DNA of 28,342 nucleotides from an uncultured Clostridia bacterium (GCA_949077355.1 CARUQW010000008.1:1-28342), one strand, 5' to 3'. Positions 1 through 9,301 are shown, numbered from the stretch's first letter. The notes: generated by a model not told the origin, from the sequence alone. Made by a program: numbers and translations.

Positions 1-71
1 GTGAACTTTTCGTTAGATATTTTCTTAGGGTGATTTTATCATAAATTAATCACATCTGGCAAAATTGCGCA

Positions 72-100
72 TTGCTAAAAGAAAGAATGTATGATAGAAT
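72..100 (+). promoter_or_regulatory. Sigma-A promoter for the 142 gene
   Basis: TTGCTA (72-77) and TAGAAT (95-100) are separated by 17 bases. They lie about 40 bases upstream of the ATG at 142. The -35 box is imperfect. Confidence 0.5.
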
Positions 101-141
101 AAAAAGCAAAAGAAAACAAAAGCTAAAATGGGGGATTGATA

Positions 142-810
142 ATGAAAAAGTTAATTGTCATCATAGTAATTTTAGCAATCATTTTTGTAGGAATGATTGG
201 ATACAAAAATGTGGTTATCAAAACCAGAAATATTGGAATACAAGAAATTGAAAAAATAGAAAATTGTATTGAACAAATTTATATGTGGAAAGAAGTGACA
301 AAAGAGGCTTTACCATGCTTTGAGGACATTAATCAAGCAGATGAAACTTGGATTTGGGAAGTAGTTAAAAAAAATCTAGAAGAATATGAGATTTCTTATG
401 AAAAGATACAAGAAAAAGCAAAAGAAATATTTGGTGAAAATTTTACAAAGCAATTTCCTAAAGAAGGAATGGAATATTTTAGTTATAATGAAGAAAATGA
501 TTTATATTATGCTATTGGAATGGATTTAGACCAATTAGATGATGCTTTTTTAATGAACAAAATAACTAGAACAGAAAATGGATATGAAGTAGAAATTATA
601 GAATATTTAGAGGATTATTCAGAATCTACAACAGAGAATCGAATAACGTTAAGGAACATAGAGGAAGAAAAAATAGAAGAGATAAATTTACAAGATGAAG
701 GAAAAATCAATGAAATTGTGAAAAATAATAGGGAAAAATTAGATAAGAAAAAAATCTATATAAAAAATGAAGGAAAAAAATTAATAGTACAAAGAGTAGA
801 AAAGGAGTAA
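142..810 (+). CDS. Membrane-anchored protein of unknown function
   Basis: I do not recognise this 222-residue protein. It begins with a short basic segment and a hydrophobic stretch (about residues 4-20, rich in I, V, L and G), which is a signal anchor or uncleaved signal peptide without an obvious lipobox Cys. The remainder is acidic and lysine-rich, predicted to lie outside the membrane, with several WxW or aromatic patches near residues 65-75 and an alternating charged C-terminus. The ATG at 142 is chosen over an upstream TTG because the purine-rich GGGGGAT site (129-136) is spaced correctly for it. The radical SAM gene begins 17 bases after its stop, so the two are probably co-transcribed. 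Its function cannot be inferred from sequence alone. Confidence 0.75.
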   Translation: MKKLIVIIVILAIIFVGMIGYKNVVIKTRNIGIQEIEKIENCIEQIYMWKEVTKEALPCFEDINQADETWIWEVVKKNLEEYEISYEKIQEKAKEIFGENFTKQFPKEGMEYFSYNEENDLYYAIGMDLDQLDDAFLMNKITRTENGYEVEIIEYLEDYSESTTENRITLRNIEEEKIEEINLQDEGKINEIVKNNREKLDKKKIYIKNEGKKLIVQRVEKE

Positions 811-826
811 AATAAGGAGAAGAAAA

Positions 827-1708
827 ATGTTAGAAAAATGTGACATTTGTCCACATGAGTGCAAGGTTAATCGAAAACAAGGAAAAATAGGAAGATGTAA
901 GGCAACCGATAAGGTGAAAATTGCTTTATATAGTGTACATGATTTCGAAGAACCATGTATTAGTGGAAAAAATGGATCGGGAACCGTATTTTTTTCGAAT
1001 TGCAATTTAAATTGTGTTTTTTGTCAAAACTATGAAATTAGTCAATTAGGAAAAGGAAAAGACATAACAATAGAAGAATTGGCAGAAATATTTTTAAAAC
1101 AACAGGAAAAGGGAGTAGAAAATATTAATTTAGTAACACCAACAAGTTATGTAATACAAATTATAGAAGCAATCAAAATAGCAAGAAAAAAGGGACTTGT
1201 GATTCCTATTTTGTATAATACAAATGCTTATGAAAAAGTAGAAACATTAAAACTATTAGATGGTTACATTGATATTTATTTACCAGATTTAAAATATGCT
1301 GAAAATACATTAGGAGAAAAATATTCTAAGGTAAAGGGTTATTTTGAAATAGCTACCAAGGCAATTCAAGAGATGGTAAGGCAAGTAGGAATGCCGAAAT
1401 TAGATAAAGAAGGAAAAATGAAAAAAGGAGTAATGATAAGGCATTTAGTTTTACCAAATCACATAGAAAATAGTAAAAAAGTTTTGAAATGGATAAAAGA
1501 AAATTTGCCTGAAGATATATACATTAGTGTAATGGCACAATATTTTCCAATCTATAAAGCAAAAGAATGGCAAGAATTAAATCGAAAACTAACCAAGGAA
1601 GAATGGAAAAAAATAGAAGATTATATCGAAGAATTAGAAATACAAAATGGTTATGTGCAAGAACTAGGTGAACATGAGGAAGAGTATGTACCAAAATGGG
1701 AAGGATAA
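827..1708 (+). CDS. Radical SAM protein, PflX-like (COG1313)
   Basis: This 293-residue protein resembles the PflX group of pyruvate formate-lyase-activating-enzyme-like radical SAM proteins. The N-terminus has a Cys cluster (CDICPHEC near residue 5, then GRC near 23) typical of the group. The radical SAM CxxxCxxC motif is CNLNCVFC near residues 59-66 and should hold a 4Fe-4S cluster that cleaves S-adenosylmethionine. The TPTSYV and LPDLKY segments match the family's TIM-barrel strands. The true substrate of COG1313 proteins is not established, and no glycyl-radical enzyme gene is adjacent, so activation of a pyruvate formate-lyase should not be assumed. An AAGGAG ribosome site sits just upstream of the ATG. 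Confidence 0.82.
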   Translation: MLEKCDICPHECKVNRKQGKIGRCKATDKVKIALYSVHDFEEPCISGKNGSGTVFFSNCNLNCVFCQNYEISQLGKGKDITIEELAEIFLKQQEKGVENINLVTPTSYVIQIIEAIKIARKKGLVIPILYNTNAYEKVETLKLLDGYIDIYLPDLKYAENTLGEKYSKVKGYFEIATKAIQEMVRQVGMPKLDKEGKMKKGVMIRHLVLPNHIENSKKVLKWIKENLPEDIYISVMAQYFPIYKAKEWQELNRKLTKEEWKKIEDYIEELEIQNGYVQELGEHEEEYVPKWEG

Positions 1709-1775
1709 GAATACAAAATAAGGAAAAGCTGATTCATAGGTGTCGAATTTTGCGATGAAAAGGCAATGAATTCAC

Positions 1776-1804
1776 TTGAAAATTTTTCCAATTAGAGGTA
1801 TAAT
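1776..1804 (+). promoter_or_regulatory. Sigma-A promoter of a leader or small RNA
   Basis: TTGAAA (1776-1781), a 17-base spacer and a perfect TATAAT (1799-1804). Transcription would start near 1811, exactly where a foldable segment begins. Confidence 0.65.
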
Positions 1805-1810
1805 ATAATT

Positions 1811-1937
1811 GTAAGCAAATTAATTTCGGCGAAAGCTTATATAATTTATTTTCCCAAAGAGCTTACATGTAAGAGAAATATTAAGTCTTAAATACAGGGA
1901 TATTAAGCTAGCTTGAAAGCATAATATCCCCATTTTT
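1811..1937 (+). ncRNA. Candidate structured RNA upstream of thyX
   Basis: The 346-base gap between the radical SAM gene and thyX holds no convincing ORF. It contains a promoter, a foldable segment and an intrinsic terminator. A closing stem TGTAAGC (1810-1816) pairs with GCTTACA (1861-1867), with an inner AAATTA/TAATTT pairing around a CGGCGAAAGC region. The RNA would end at the hairpin GGGATATTA (1897-1905) with TAATATCCC (1922-1930), followed by a T-run, giving about 127 nt. I do not recognise a known riboswitch class. Because thyX has its own promoter downstream, this is either a free small RNA or a terminating leader. Confidence 0.45.
1897..1937 (+). terminator. Intrinsic terminator of the 1811 RNA
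   Basis: Nine-base perfect stem GGGATATTA/TAATATCCC, then CATTTTT. Confidence 0.75.
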
Positions 1938-1995
1938 AAATTATTTTTAGGTCAAACACAATTCCAAAAACAAAAAGAAAAAAATAGTTAAAGCC

Positions 1996-2024
1996 TTGTC
2001 AAAAAAACAAGAATTTGATATAGT
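1996..2024 (+). promoter_or_regulatory. Sigma-A promoter of the thyX operon
   Basis: TTGTCA (1996-2001), 17-base spacer, TATAGT (2019-2024), about 30 bases before the thyX start. Confidence 0.65.
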
Positions 2025-2054
2025 ATAGAAAATAAAAAAATGGAGGGAAAAAAC

Positions 2055-2729
2055 ATGAGAATAGTAGAACCATGGATAAAAGTAGAAAAAATTGATGGAA
2101 AAAAAATAATGAAAAGAATAGAAAGAGCATGTAGAACATGTTATCGCTCAGAAGGAAAAATTACAGAAGATAGCTACAAAAAGCTATTAGGAAATTGTAT
2201 TACAAGAGGACATGAATCAGTATTAGAACACGAAAAAGTAACCGTTAGAATTTATAGTGATGTAGGTTCTTACAAAGACTTAACAAGACATAGATTTGCT
2301 AGCTTTTCGGTTGAATCTACTAGATATTGTAGTTATGATAAAGATAAGTATGGAAATGAAATAGCATTTATGAATCCAGCAGGATATATGGAAAATGAAG
2401 AAATGTATGAAATATGGAAACAAACCATGCAAGAAATTGAAAAAGGTTATATCAAAATGAAAGAATTAGGAGCAACTACTGACATGTGTAGAGAATTATT
2501 GCCACATGCAACAGCAGGAGAATATACAATGACAGCGAATATAAGAGAATGGAAGCACATATTAGAATTAAGAACCACAAAACATGTACATCCATCAATT
2601 AGACAAGTATTAATACCATTATTAAAATACTTCCAAGAAGAAATGCCAGAAATATTTGGAGATGTGGAATATGACAAAGATTTTAAACCAGAAGCTTATG
2701 CCAAATTAACCATTGAAGAGGAAGTGTAA
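2055..2729 (+). CDS. thyX: Flavin-dependent thymidylate synthase ThyX
   Basis: ThyX makes dTMP from dUMP using methylene-tetrahydrofolate, FAD and NADPH. The 224-residue protein shows the ThyX signature RHRFASFSVESTR (about residues 78-90), corresponding to RHRxxSxxxxS-R, which binds dUMP and FAD. It also has the upstream GHESVLEHE segment and the downstream RELLPHATAGEY and REWKH segments typical of the family. Length is normal. The ATG at 2055 is chosen because GGAGGG at 2042-2047 gives 7-base spacing; an in-frame upstream GTG/ATG extension overlaps this ribosome site. It is the first gene of a thyX-folA-coaE run. Confidence 0.95.
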   Translation: MRIVEPWIKVEKIDGKKIMKRIERACRTCYRSEGKITEDSYKKLLGNCITRGHESVLEHEKVTVRIYSDVGSYKDLTRHRFASFSVESTRYCSYDKDKYGNEIAFMNPAGYMENEEMYEIWKQTMQEIEKGYIKMKELGATTDMCRELLPHATAGEYTMTANIREWKHILELRTTKHVHPSIRQVLIPLLKYFQEEMPEIFGDVEYDKDFKPEAYAKLTIEEEV

Positions 2730-2760
2730 AAACAAAAATACAATATAAGGAGTAAAGAAA

Positions 2761-3255
2761 ATGTTAAGTATCATAGTAGCAAAAGCAAAAAATAATATCA
2801 TAGGAAAAGAAGATAAAATTATATGGAATTTACCTGCAGATTTAAAACATTTTAAAGAACTAACAACAGGTCATGTTATCATAATGGGAAGAAAAACTTT
2901 TGAATCATTAGGAAGAGTATTGCCAAACAGAAAACACATTGTTTTTAGCCAAAATCCAGATTTTAAAGTCAAAGATGAAAACGTACAAGTTGTTCATTCT
3001 ATGCTAGAAATACAAGAATACATAGAAAATGAAGAGGAAAACTTTGTAATTGGTGGGGCTATGATTTATAATTTATTAATGCCACATGTAACAAAAATGT
3101 ATGTAACAGAAATTGAAGAAGAATTTGAAGGAGACAGCTTTTTCCCAAGAATTAATCCAGAGGTTTGGAAAGAAACAAAACGAGAAAAAGGAATTAAAAA
3201 CGAAGAAAATAATTTAGACTATGACTATGTAACCTATGAAAAAATAGAGAAATAG
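2761..3255 (+). CDS. folA: Dihydrofolate reductase
   Basis: DHFR reduces dihydrofolate to tetrahydrofolate with NADPH. The 164-residue protein has the usual order: LSIIVAKAKNNIIG at the N-terminus, WNLPADLKHFKELT (substrate loop and the acidic/Asp-containing helix), the GHVIIMGRKTFES cofactor segment, LPNRKHIVFS, and FVIGGAMIYNLLMP. Length is standard. An ATAAGGAG ribosome site precedes the ATG, 31 bases after thyX. ThyX yields tetrahydrofolate rather than dihydrofolate, so pairing it with DHFR suggests DHFR supports general folate salvage or reduction. Confidence 0.95.
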   Translation: MLSIIVAKAKNNIIGKEDKIIWNLPADLKHFKELTTGHVIIMGRKTFESLGRVLPNRKHIVFSQNPDFKVKDENVQVVHSMLEIQEYIENEEENFVIGGAMIYNLLMPHVTKMYVTEIEEEFEGDSFFPRINPEVWKETKREKGIKNEENNLDYDYVTYEKIEK

Positions 3256-3269
3256 TGAAGGAGAAAAAC

Positions 3270-3852
3270 ATGAAAATAATAGGCATAACAGGAAAATCCG
3301 GAAGTGGAAAAACAACTCTAGCAGCACGGTATTGCTCAAAAATTAAAAGGTACAAGTATTGGTATTGACAAAATAGGACATCAAGCTACAAGCGATAAAA
3401 AAATTAGCCAAAAACTTTGTGAAGTTTTTGGCAATTCTATTTTAAATGCAGATGGCAAAATTAACAGAAAAAAACTGGGTAATATTGTATTTTCGAGCAA
3501 AGAAAAAATGGATATTTTAACACAAATTACTTGGGGATATATGCAAGAAAAATTAGATGAAATTTTAGAAAAAGAGCCAGAAATTTTAATATTAGAATGG
3601 GCATTACTTCCAATTGATAGTAAATATTGGGATAAATGTAATCTGAAAATTTTAATGAAAGCAGATGAAATAGAACGAAAGAATAAAGTAATGCAAAGAG
3701 ACAGAATAGCAGAAGAGTATTTTTTAAAACGTGATGCCAATAGTATGGATTATAATCAAATTGAATTTGATTTTAGTTTTGAAAATGATTATCAAACAGA
3801 AACGATGGAGCAAATGATAGAACAAATCAGTAAATTAGTAAAGAAGGAATAG
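3270..3852 (+). CDS. coaE: Dephospho-CoA kinase, read through a +1 shift at CGG
   Basis: CoaE phosphorylates dephospho-CoA in the last step of coenzyme A synthesis. The frame from ATG 3270 (GGAG at 3259-3262) encodes ITGKSGSGKTTLAA with the P-loop GKSGSGKT. It then meets CGG at 3327 and would stop at TGA 3366. Skipping the C at 3327 and reading GGT (3328-3330) restores the family sequence: GIAQKLKG, the GIDKIGHQ lid/CoA region, INRKKLGNIVF, and the RDRIAEEY segment. The joined product is 193 residues, normal for CoaE. Everything after residue 19 lies in the second frame, so an unshifted product would be useless. Single-base insertion or sequencing error is the alternative, but five other genes show the same site. 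Confidence 0.85.
3327..3330 (+). other. +1 recoding site CGGT in coaE
   Basis: In-frame GCA GCA CGG T; skipping C gives GCA GCA GGT (Ala-Ala-Gly). Zero-frame stop is at 3366-3368. Confidence 0.75.
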
Positions 3853-3899
3853 TAAAAAAGCTTTTGGTTAAAATAAAACTACCAGTGGAGGAGAGAAAA

Positions 3900-4898
3900 A
3901 TGTTTAAACCAAAAGCCATTTATTTTGAAAAAGAAATTACAAAATATCCATTAGGAAAAGAATTAATGGAAAAATACAAAGATATACCTAAAATAGAAAT
4001 TGAAAACCATAACAATATCGAAGAAATGAGAAAAAAATCGAATAAAGAATTTGCTAATATGAAAAGAAATTTAATCATAGGAATCAGAAAAACACATAAA
4101 TTTGTAGAAAATCATAAAACGTCAGATTATTTGGTACCATACACTTCATCTGGATGTACAGCAGCATGTATGTACTGTTATCTTGTTTGTAACTACAACA
4201 AATGTGCATATTTACGCTTATTTGTAAATCGAGAACCTATGTTAGATAAAATCATAAAAACATCTGAAAAAGCTGAAAAAGAACTAACCTTTGAAATAGG
4301 AAGTAATAGTGATTTGATTCTAGAAAATACTATCACAAATAATTTAGTTTGGACAATTGAGAATTTTCAAAAAGCCAAAAAAGGAAGGTTAACCTTTCCT
4401 ACTAAATTTGATATGGTAGACTCCATTTTACCATTGAATCATCAAGGAAAAGTTATCGTAAGAATGAGCGTTAATCCAGAAGAAATCATTCAAAAAGTAG
4501 AATTTGGTACTTCTAGACTAAAGGGAAGAATCGAGGCAATTAATAAATTAAAAGAGGCAGGATATCCAATTGGAATTTTAATTGCTCCTGTTATATTAGT
4601 AGACAATTGGAAAGTGCTATATACAGAGTTAATACAAAAGTTGTATCAAGAATTATCAGAAAAAGTAAAAAAAGATGTGTTTTTTGAAATTATTTTTATG
4701 ACATATAGTTATATTCATACAAAAATAAATGAAGAAGCCTTTCCCAATGCCATTTCTTTATATGATAAGGAAATTATGACAGGAAGAGGACGTGGCAAAT
4801 ATTGGTATAAGAATCAGATAAGAAATGAAGCAGAAAAATTTTTGCGTGAACAAATGCATCAATATTTTCCGAATAATAAAATTGAATATATTGTTTAA
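3900..4898 (+). CDS. splB: Spore photoproduct lyase, radical SAM
   Basis: SplB repairs the 5-thyminyl-5,6-dihydrothymine lesion formed in UV-irradiated spore DNA, using a 4Fe-4S cluster and S-adenosylmethionine. The 332-residue product shows YLVPYTSSGCTAACMYC, with the Spl-type CxxxCxxC motif (CTAACMYC, about residues 86-93), followed by the YLVCNYNKCAYLR stretch carrying extra cysteines seen in the family, then EIGSNSD and an SVNPEEII segment. The start at 3900 is set by GGAGGA at 3887-3892. It follows coaE by 47 bases and is closed by a strong terminator. Its presence implies an endospore former. Confidence 0.9.
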   Translation: MFKPKAIYFEKEITKYPLGKELMEKYKDIPKIEIENHNNIEEMRKKSNKEFANMKRNLIIGIRKTHKFVENHKTSDYLVPYTSSGCTAACMYCYLVCNYNKCAYLRLFVNREPMLDKIIKTSEKAEKELTFEIGSNSDLILENTITNNLVWTIENFQKAKKGRLTFPTKFDMVDSILPLNHQGKVIVRMSVNPEEIIQKVEFGTSRLKGRIEAINKLKEAGYPIGILIAPVILVDNWKVLYTELIQKLYQELSEKVKKDVFFEIIFMTYSYIHTKINEEAFPNAISLYDKEIMTGRGRGKYWYKNQIRNEAEKFLREQMHQYFPNNKIEYIV

Positions 4899-4903
4899 AA
4901 CAA

Positions 4904-4937
4904 AACACAGTGATTTTTGTGAATTTACTGTGTTTTT
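4904..4937 (+). terminator. Terminator after splB
   Basis: Stem AACACAGT (4904-4911) with ACTGTGTT (4927-4934), running into a T-run. Confidence 0.8.
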
Positions 4938-4961
4938 AGTTTTAAAATTTAAAAAATATGA

Positions 4962-4967
4962 TATAAT
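4962..4967 (+). promoter_or_regulatory. Probable -10 box for the ABC exporter operon
   Basis: A perfect TATAAT lies 24 bases before the ATG at 4991, just after the splB terminator. No good -35 match is visible, so this is tentative. Confidence 0.4.
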
Positions 4968-4990
4968 TCAAGAAAAGGAAGGAAGAAAAT

Positions 4991-5693
4991 ATGTCATACA
5001 TAGAATTTAATCAAGTAAGTAAAGAATATCAAATGGGGGAAATTACAATTAAAGCATTGGACAACACAAACTTTAAAATAGAAAAAGGGGAATTAGTAGT
5101 AATTGTACGGACCATCTGGAGCAGGAAAAACAACAACACTTAATATATTAGGAGGAATGGATACAGCAACATTGGGAAAAGTAAGTGTTGATGGAAAAGA
5201 AGTAACGAAACTAAAAAACAAAGAGTTAATCCAATATCGAAGAGAAGACATTGGATTTGTCTTTCAATTTTATAATCTAGTCCAGAATCTAACCGCCAAA
5301 GAAAATGTAGAATTGGCAACTGAAATTTGTAAAGACTCTTTGGAAGTAGAAGAAGTAATGAAAAAAGTAGGATTAAAAGATCGAATGAATAATTTTCCAT
5401 CTCAATTATCAGGAGGAGAGCAGCAAAGAGTAGCCATTGCCAGAGCGATTGCTAAAAATCCTAAACTACTATTATGTGATGAACCAACAGGAGCTTTAGA
5501 CTATAAAACAGGAAAGCAAATTCTAAAATTATTACAAGATATGGCGAGAAAAGAGAAAATGACAGTGATTATTATTACACACAATACAGCCCTAGCACCG
5601 ATGGCAGACAAAGTAATTCATTTCAAAAATGGGACAGCAGAATCTATTGAAATAAATCAAGAACCAATACCAGTAGAAGAAATAGAATGGTAG
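4991..5693 (+). CDS. ABC exporter ATPase (MacB/LolD-like), +1 shift at CGG
   Basis: This is the nucleotide-binding subunit of an MacB/LolD-type ABC transporter whose permease is the next gene. The frame from ATG 4991 encodes SYIEFNQVSKEYQMGEITIKALDN-type N-terminal strands up to GELVVIV, then meets CGG at 5108 and would end at TAA 5141. Skipping the C gives GELVVIV-GPSGAGKTTT, a perfect Walker A whose first Gly is the GGA at 5109-5111. The rest is canonical: Q-loop FQFYNL, signature LSGGEQQR, Walker B LLLCDEP, D-loop GALD and switch His in ITHN. Total length is 233 residues, typical. Without the shift there is no ATP-binding site at all. Confidence 0.88.
5108..5111 (+). other. +1 recoding site CGGA in the ABC ATPase
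   Basis: In-frame ATT GTA CGG A; skipping C gives ATT GTA GGA (Ile-Val-Gly), the start of Walker A GPSGAGKT. Zero-frame stop is at 5141-5143. Confidence 0.8.
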
Positions 5694-5694
5694 G

Positions 5695-6050
5695 TGCAAT
5701 TGGGGACGTTTCCTTTTTCACATTTACCGTCACAGGGGGACTGGAGGAACATTCCTTAAAATCCCTCTTTGAAAATATAATAAAAAATAATAGATTAAAA
5801 TAAAAGTTTATCGTTCAAGCTAATTTTCATAGAAATTCTAAATCCATAATATGGCACCCTTCCATGTCAAGCATGAACACTTTCCATATTATGAATTAAG
5901 AATTTCTAATTCAATTACTTTCAATCAAAACTTTTATTTTAATATATATTTTTTATTATAAATAGAAAACGAGACAGGGATTTTAAGGAATGTCTCTCCA
6001 GTCCCCCTCTGTCACGGGTAAATGTGAAAAAGGAAACGTCCCCAATTGCA
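5695..6050. repeat. Large nested inverted-repeat (MITE-like) element
   Basis: The 373-base gap between the two exporter genes is almost entirely one palindromic element. The outer arms (about 5695-5766 and 5977-6050, about 73 bases) are near-perfect inverted copies beginning TGCAATTGGGGACGTTTCC. The middle contains further inverted pairs: AAATAAAAGTTT with AAACTTTTATTTT, and AGAAATTCTAAATCC with a near-complement at about 5883-5906. No ORF is present. The inner arm TTCCTTAAAATCCCTCTTTG is shared with the element at 10186-10273, and the outer arm with the fragment at 17420-17446, so this is a dispersed family. The copy starts 2 bases after a stop codon. Confidence 0.8.
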
Positions 6051-6066
6051 CAAAAGGAGGAAAAAA

Positions 6067-9000
6067 GTGAAGAGAGCATTGTTGAAAGATAGTGTAAAAG
6101 AAATCAAAAATACTTATAAACGATTTATATCCATTTTATTAATGGCTTTTTTAGGTGTAGGCTTTTTTGCAGGCATGAGAGCTGCTTCGCCAGATATGGT
6201 AGATACGATTAATCAGTATTATAAGGATACACAAGTATATGATGTCCAAATATTGTCTACACTAGGATTAACGAATCAAGATATAAAAGAAATTACCAAA
6301 ATAGAAAATGTGGAAAATGTGATTGGAACTTATGAGATAGATGGCAAATTAGAGATTGAGAACAAAGAAGTAATTGCTAAGATTATGTGTATAGAAGAAA
6401 TGAATCAACCAATTTTGTTACAAGGGGAGTTACCTAAAAATCAAGAAGAGTGTGTGGTAGAAGAAAGTTTTTTAAAACGTAATCATAAAGAAATAGGAGA
6501 TACAATTGAAATTAAAGTGGAAAAAATGAAAAATACGGAAGGAGAAGAAGAGCAATATTTAAATCAAAACAAACTAAAAATAGTAGGAACTGTAAAAAGT
6601 CCAGTTTATATAGCAAGAGATAGAGGAACCAGCAATTTAGGGTCTGGAAAAATTGATTACTATATGTATATAACAAGAGAAAACATAAAAGCAAATGAAA
6701 TTTATACCAATTTATACATAAAAATAAAAGATGCTGAAAAATATACTACATCTAGTCACCAATATAATAAATGCATAGAAGAAGTAAAAGAAAAAATAGA
6801 GAATATTAAGGAAGAAAGACAACAAGCAAGACATAACGAATTAGTAAGTAAAGCAACTGAAAAAGTAGAAAAATCAGAGGAAGAGTTCAATACAGAAAAG
6901 AAGAATGCAGAAGAAAAATTAGAAGAAGCAAGACGAAAAATAACAGAAGGAAAAACGAAAATACAAGAAGCAGAAAATACCATAAATAGTAATAAAAAAC
7001 AGGCAGATATCCAGTTTGCAAATGCCTATAAACAAATTCAAACAGCGAAAAAGAAGATAGAAGAAAATGAAAAACAATTGCTAATAAAAGAACAAGAAGC
7101 TACACAACAATTAAAAGAATTAGAAGAACAAGAACAAAAATTACAAATGCAATTACAAACAGTAATGAATGGAATAGAAACATTAGAATTACAATATCAA
7201 CAAATAAAAGATAATCCACTTATAACAGAAGAACAAAAACAAGCTTTAGCCATACAAATACAAAAATTAGAACAATCAAAACAAACAGTACAAGCAGCAA
7301 TTACAGAAATAAACAAGGGAGTAGCAATAGGAAAACAGGAAATTCAAAACGGAAAAGAACAAATACAAAAAGCTAAAAATGAATTATCCAAACAAGAAAA
7401 ACAATATGAAACGAAGAAAAGAGAGACAAAAAAGCAATTAGAAGATGCTGAATTAGGAATTGAAACCTCAAAGAATGAATTGAAAATAGGAGAAGAAGAA
7501 CTAGAAAAGAATCAAAAAGAGTTAGAACAAAAAATAAAAGAAGCAGAAGAAAAATTGACAGATGCCAAGGAAGAAATTAACCAAATCGAAAATCCAAAAT
7601 GGTATATCTTTGATAGAACAGATAATAATGGGTACAACAGTTTTATACAAGACACAGGAAGTATTGAAAATATAGCAAGGGTATTTCCAATTGTATTTTT
7701 CTTAGTAGCAGCTCTTATTTCTTTGACTTCTATGACAAGAATGGTAGAAGAGCAAAGAACACAAATAGGAACTTTAAAAGCATTAGGATATAACAAGTGG
7801 CAAATTGCAAGTAAATATGTAATTTATGCAAGTTTAGCTTGTTTGATAGGTGGCATATTAGGAATGAGTGTGGGATTTGCACTGCTACCAAGTATTGTGT
7901 GGAAAATGTATCAAATGATGTATGATATTACTGAAAAAATACAATTAAATTATAACATAATCATTGGAGGAATTGGACTTATCTTGATGAGTATTTGTAT
8001 GATAGGAGCAACTATCTATAGTATAAGAAAAGAATTAGTTCATGAGCCAGCAACTTTAATGAGACCGAAAGCGCCTAAAATGGGAAAAAGAGTTTTACTT
8101 GAGAGATTACCATTCATTTGGAAACATTTGAACTTTTCTAGAAAAGTGACCGTTAGAAATATATTTCGATATAAAAAAAGATTTTTAATGACAATCATAG
8201 GAATTGCGGGATGTACCGCACTAATTCTGGTAGGATTTGGCATAAGAGATTCCATTCGATGCATTATGCCGAATCAATTTGAAAAGATATTTAATTATGA
8301 TATGCAAGTAGCCTTAAAAACAACAATAGAGGAAGAAAAAAAGAAAGAATTTGTTCATGAATTACAAGAAAAAGCGGAAGTAGAAGAAATAGTAGAAACC
8401 TATATTACCTCTAATACAGCAAAATATCAGGAAAAGGAAGAAGAATTACAGATTATTGTACCAAAAGAAAAAAACAACTTGAAAGAAATGATTCATATCA
8501 CAGACATAAGAACAGGACAAAAAGTTGAAATAGAAGAAAACGAAATATGTTTAACCGATAAGGCTGCAGAATTATTAGGAGTGAAACAAGGAGATAAGCT
8601 AATTTTAAAAAATAGTGAAGAAGAGGAAGTAGAAGTAAAGATTTCAAACATAGTAGAAAATTATATATCACATTATATTTATATGTCGAAACAAACCTAT
8701 GAAAAATTATATCAAAAAGATTATAGAACAAATGTATTATTTATGAGAAATCAAAAAATTAGTGAAAAACAAGAAGAAACATTGACTGCTAATTTAATGC
8801 AAGAAAGTGAAGTGGCAACCGTAAATAGAATTTCTACTTCTATGGGAATGCTGGACGATACTATGAAATCGTTAAATTATGTGGTAATTATATTGATTAT
8901 ATCAGCAGGACTATTAGCTTTTGTTGTATTATACAATTTAGCTAATGTTAATATAAGCGAGAGAATTCGTGAATTGGCAACTATAAAAGTATTAGGTTTT

Positions 9001-9274
9001 TATGATAAAGAAGTATATTCTTATGTGACAAGAGAAACCATTATTTTAACAGCCATTGGAATTGTATTTGGGCTAGTTTTAGGATATTTTTTAAATGGTT
9101 TTATCATTCGGAACTTGTGAGATTAATATGTTACGATTTAAAAAAGTAATTGAACCAATGAGTTATTGTTATGCAACACTTATAACAATTGGCTTTACTG
9201 TAATTGTAAATATAGTCACCTATTTTTCTTTAAAGAAAATAGATATGATTGAAAGTTTAAAAAGTGTAGAATGA
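6067..9274 (+). CDS. FtsX-like ABC permease with coiled coil, +1 shift at CGG
   Basis: This is the membrane subunit of the MacB-like exporter, about 1,068 residues. The GTG start at 6067 follows AAAGGAGG (6053-6060). Order: first TM near residues 17-38, an extracytoplasmic domain, a very long Gln/Glu/Lys coiled coil (about 235-510), three TMs of the first FtsX domain (about 540-660), a TM near 705-725, a second soluble domain, then TMs near 940 and 990-1014. At 9109 the frame reads CGG AAC TTG TGA. Skipping the C gives GTCEINMLRF, then a final TM (TLITIGFTVIVNIVTYF) and the family's usual ISER-like C-terminal end IDMIESLKSVE, stopping at 9274. Without the shift the last TM is lost and the topology is incomplete. 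Confidence 0.85.
9109..9112 (+). other. +1 recoding site CGGA in the ABC permease
   Basis: In-frame ATC ATT CGG A; skipping C gives ATC ATT GGA (Ile-Ile-Gly). The zero-frame stop TGA follows after two more codons (9118-9120). The shifted frame is open for 54 codons and encodes the missing last TM helix. Confidence 0.78.
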
Positions 9275-9301
9275 TTGGAAATATAATAGATTAGAATACG
9301 C

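Noticed and set aside
4825..5010. Short plus-strand ORF across the splB end and the terminator
   Set aside because: It overlaps the splB C-terminus out of frame, spans the terminator and runs into the ABC ATPase start, with no ribosome site.
5140..5400. Minus-strand ORF opposite the ABC ATPase
   Set aside because: It lies wholly within a gene with strong motifs in the plus frame, lacks a ribosome site and has a leucine/phenylalanine-rich shadow composition.
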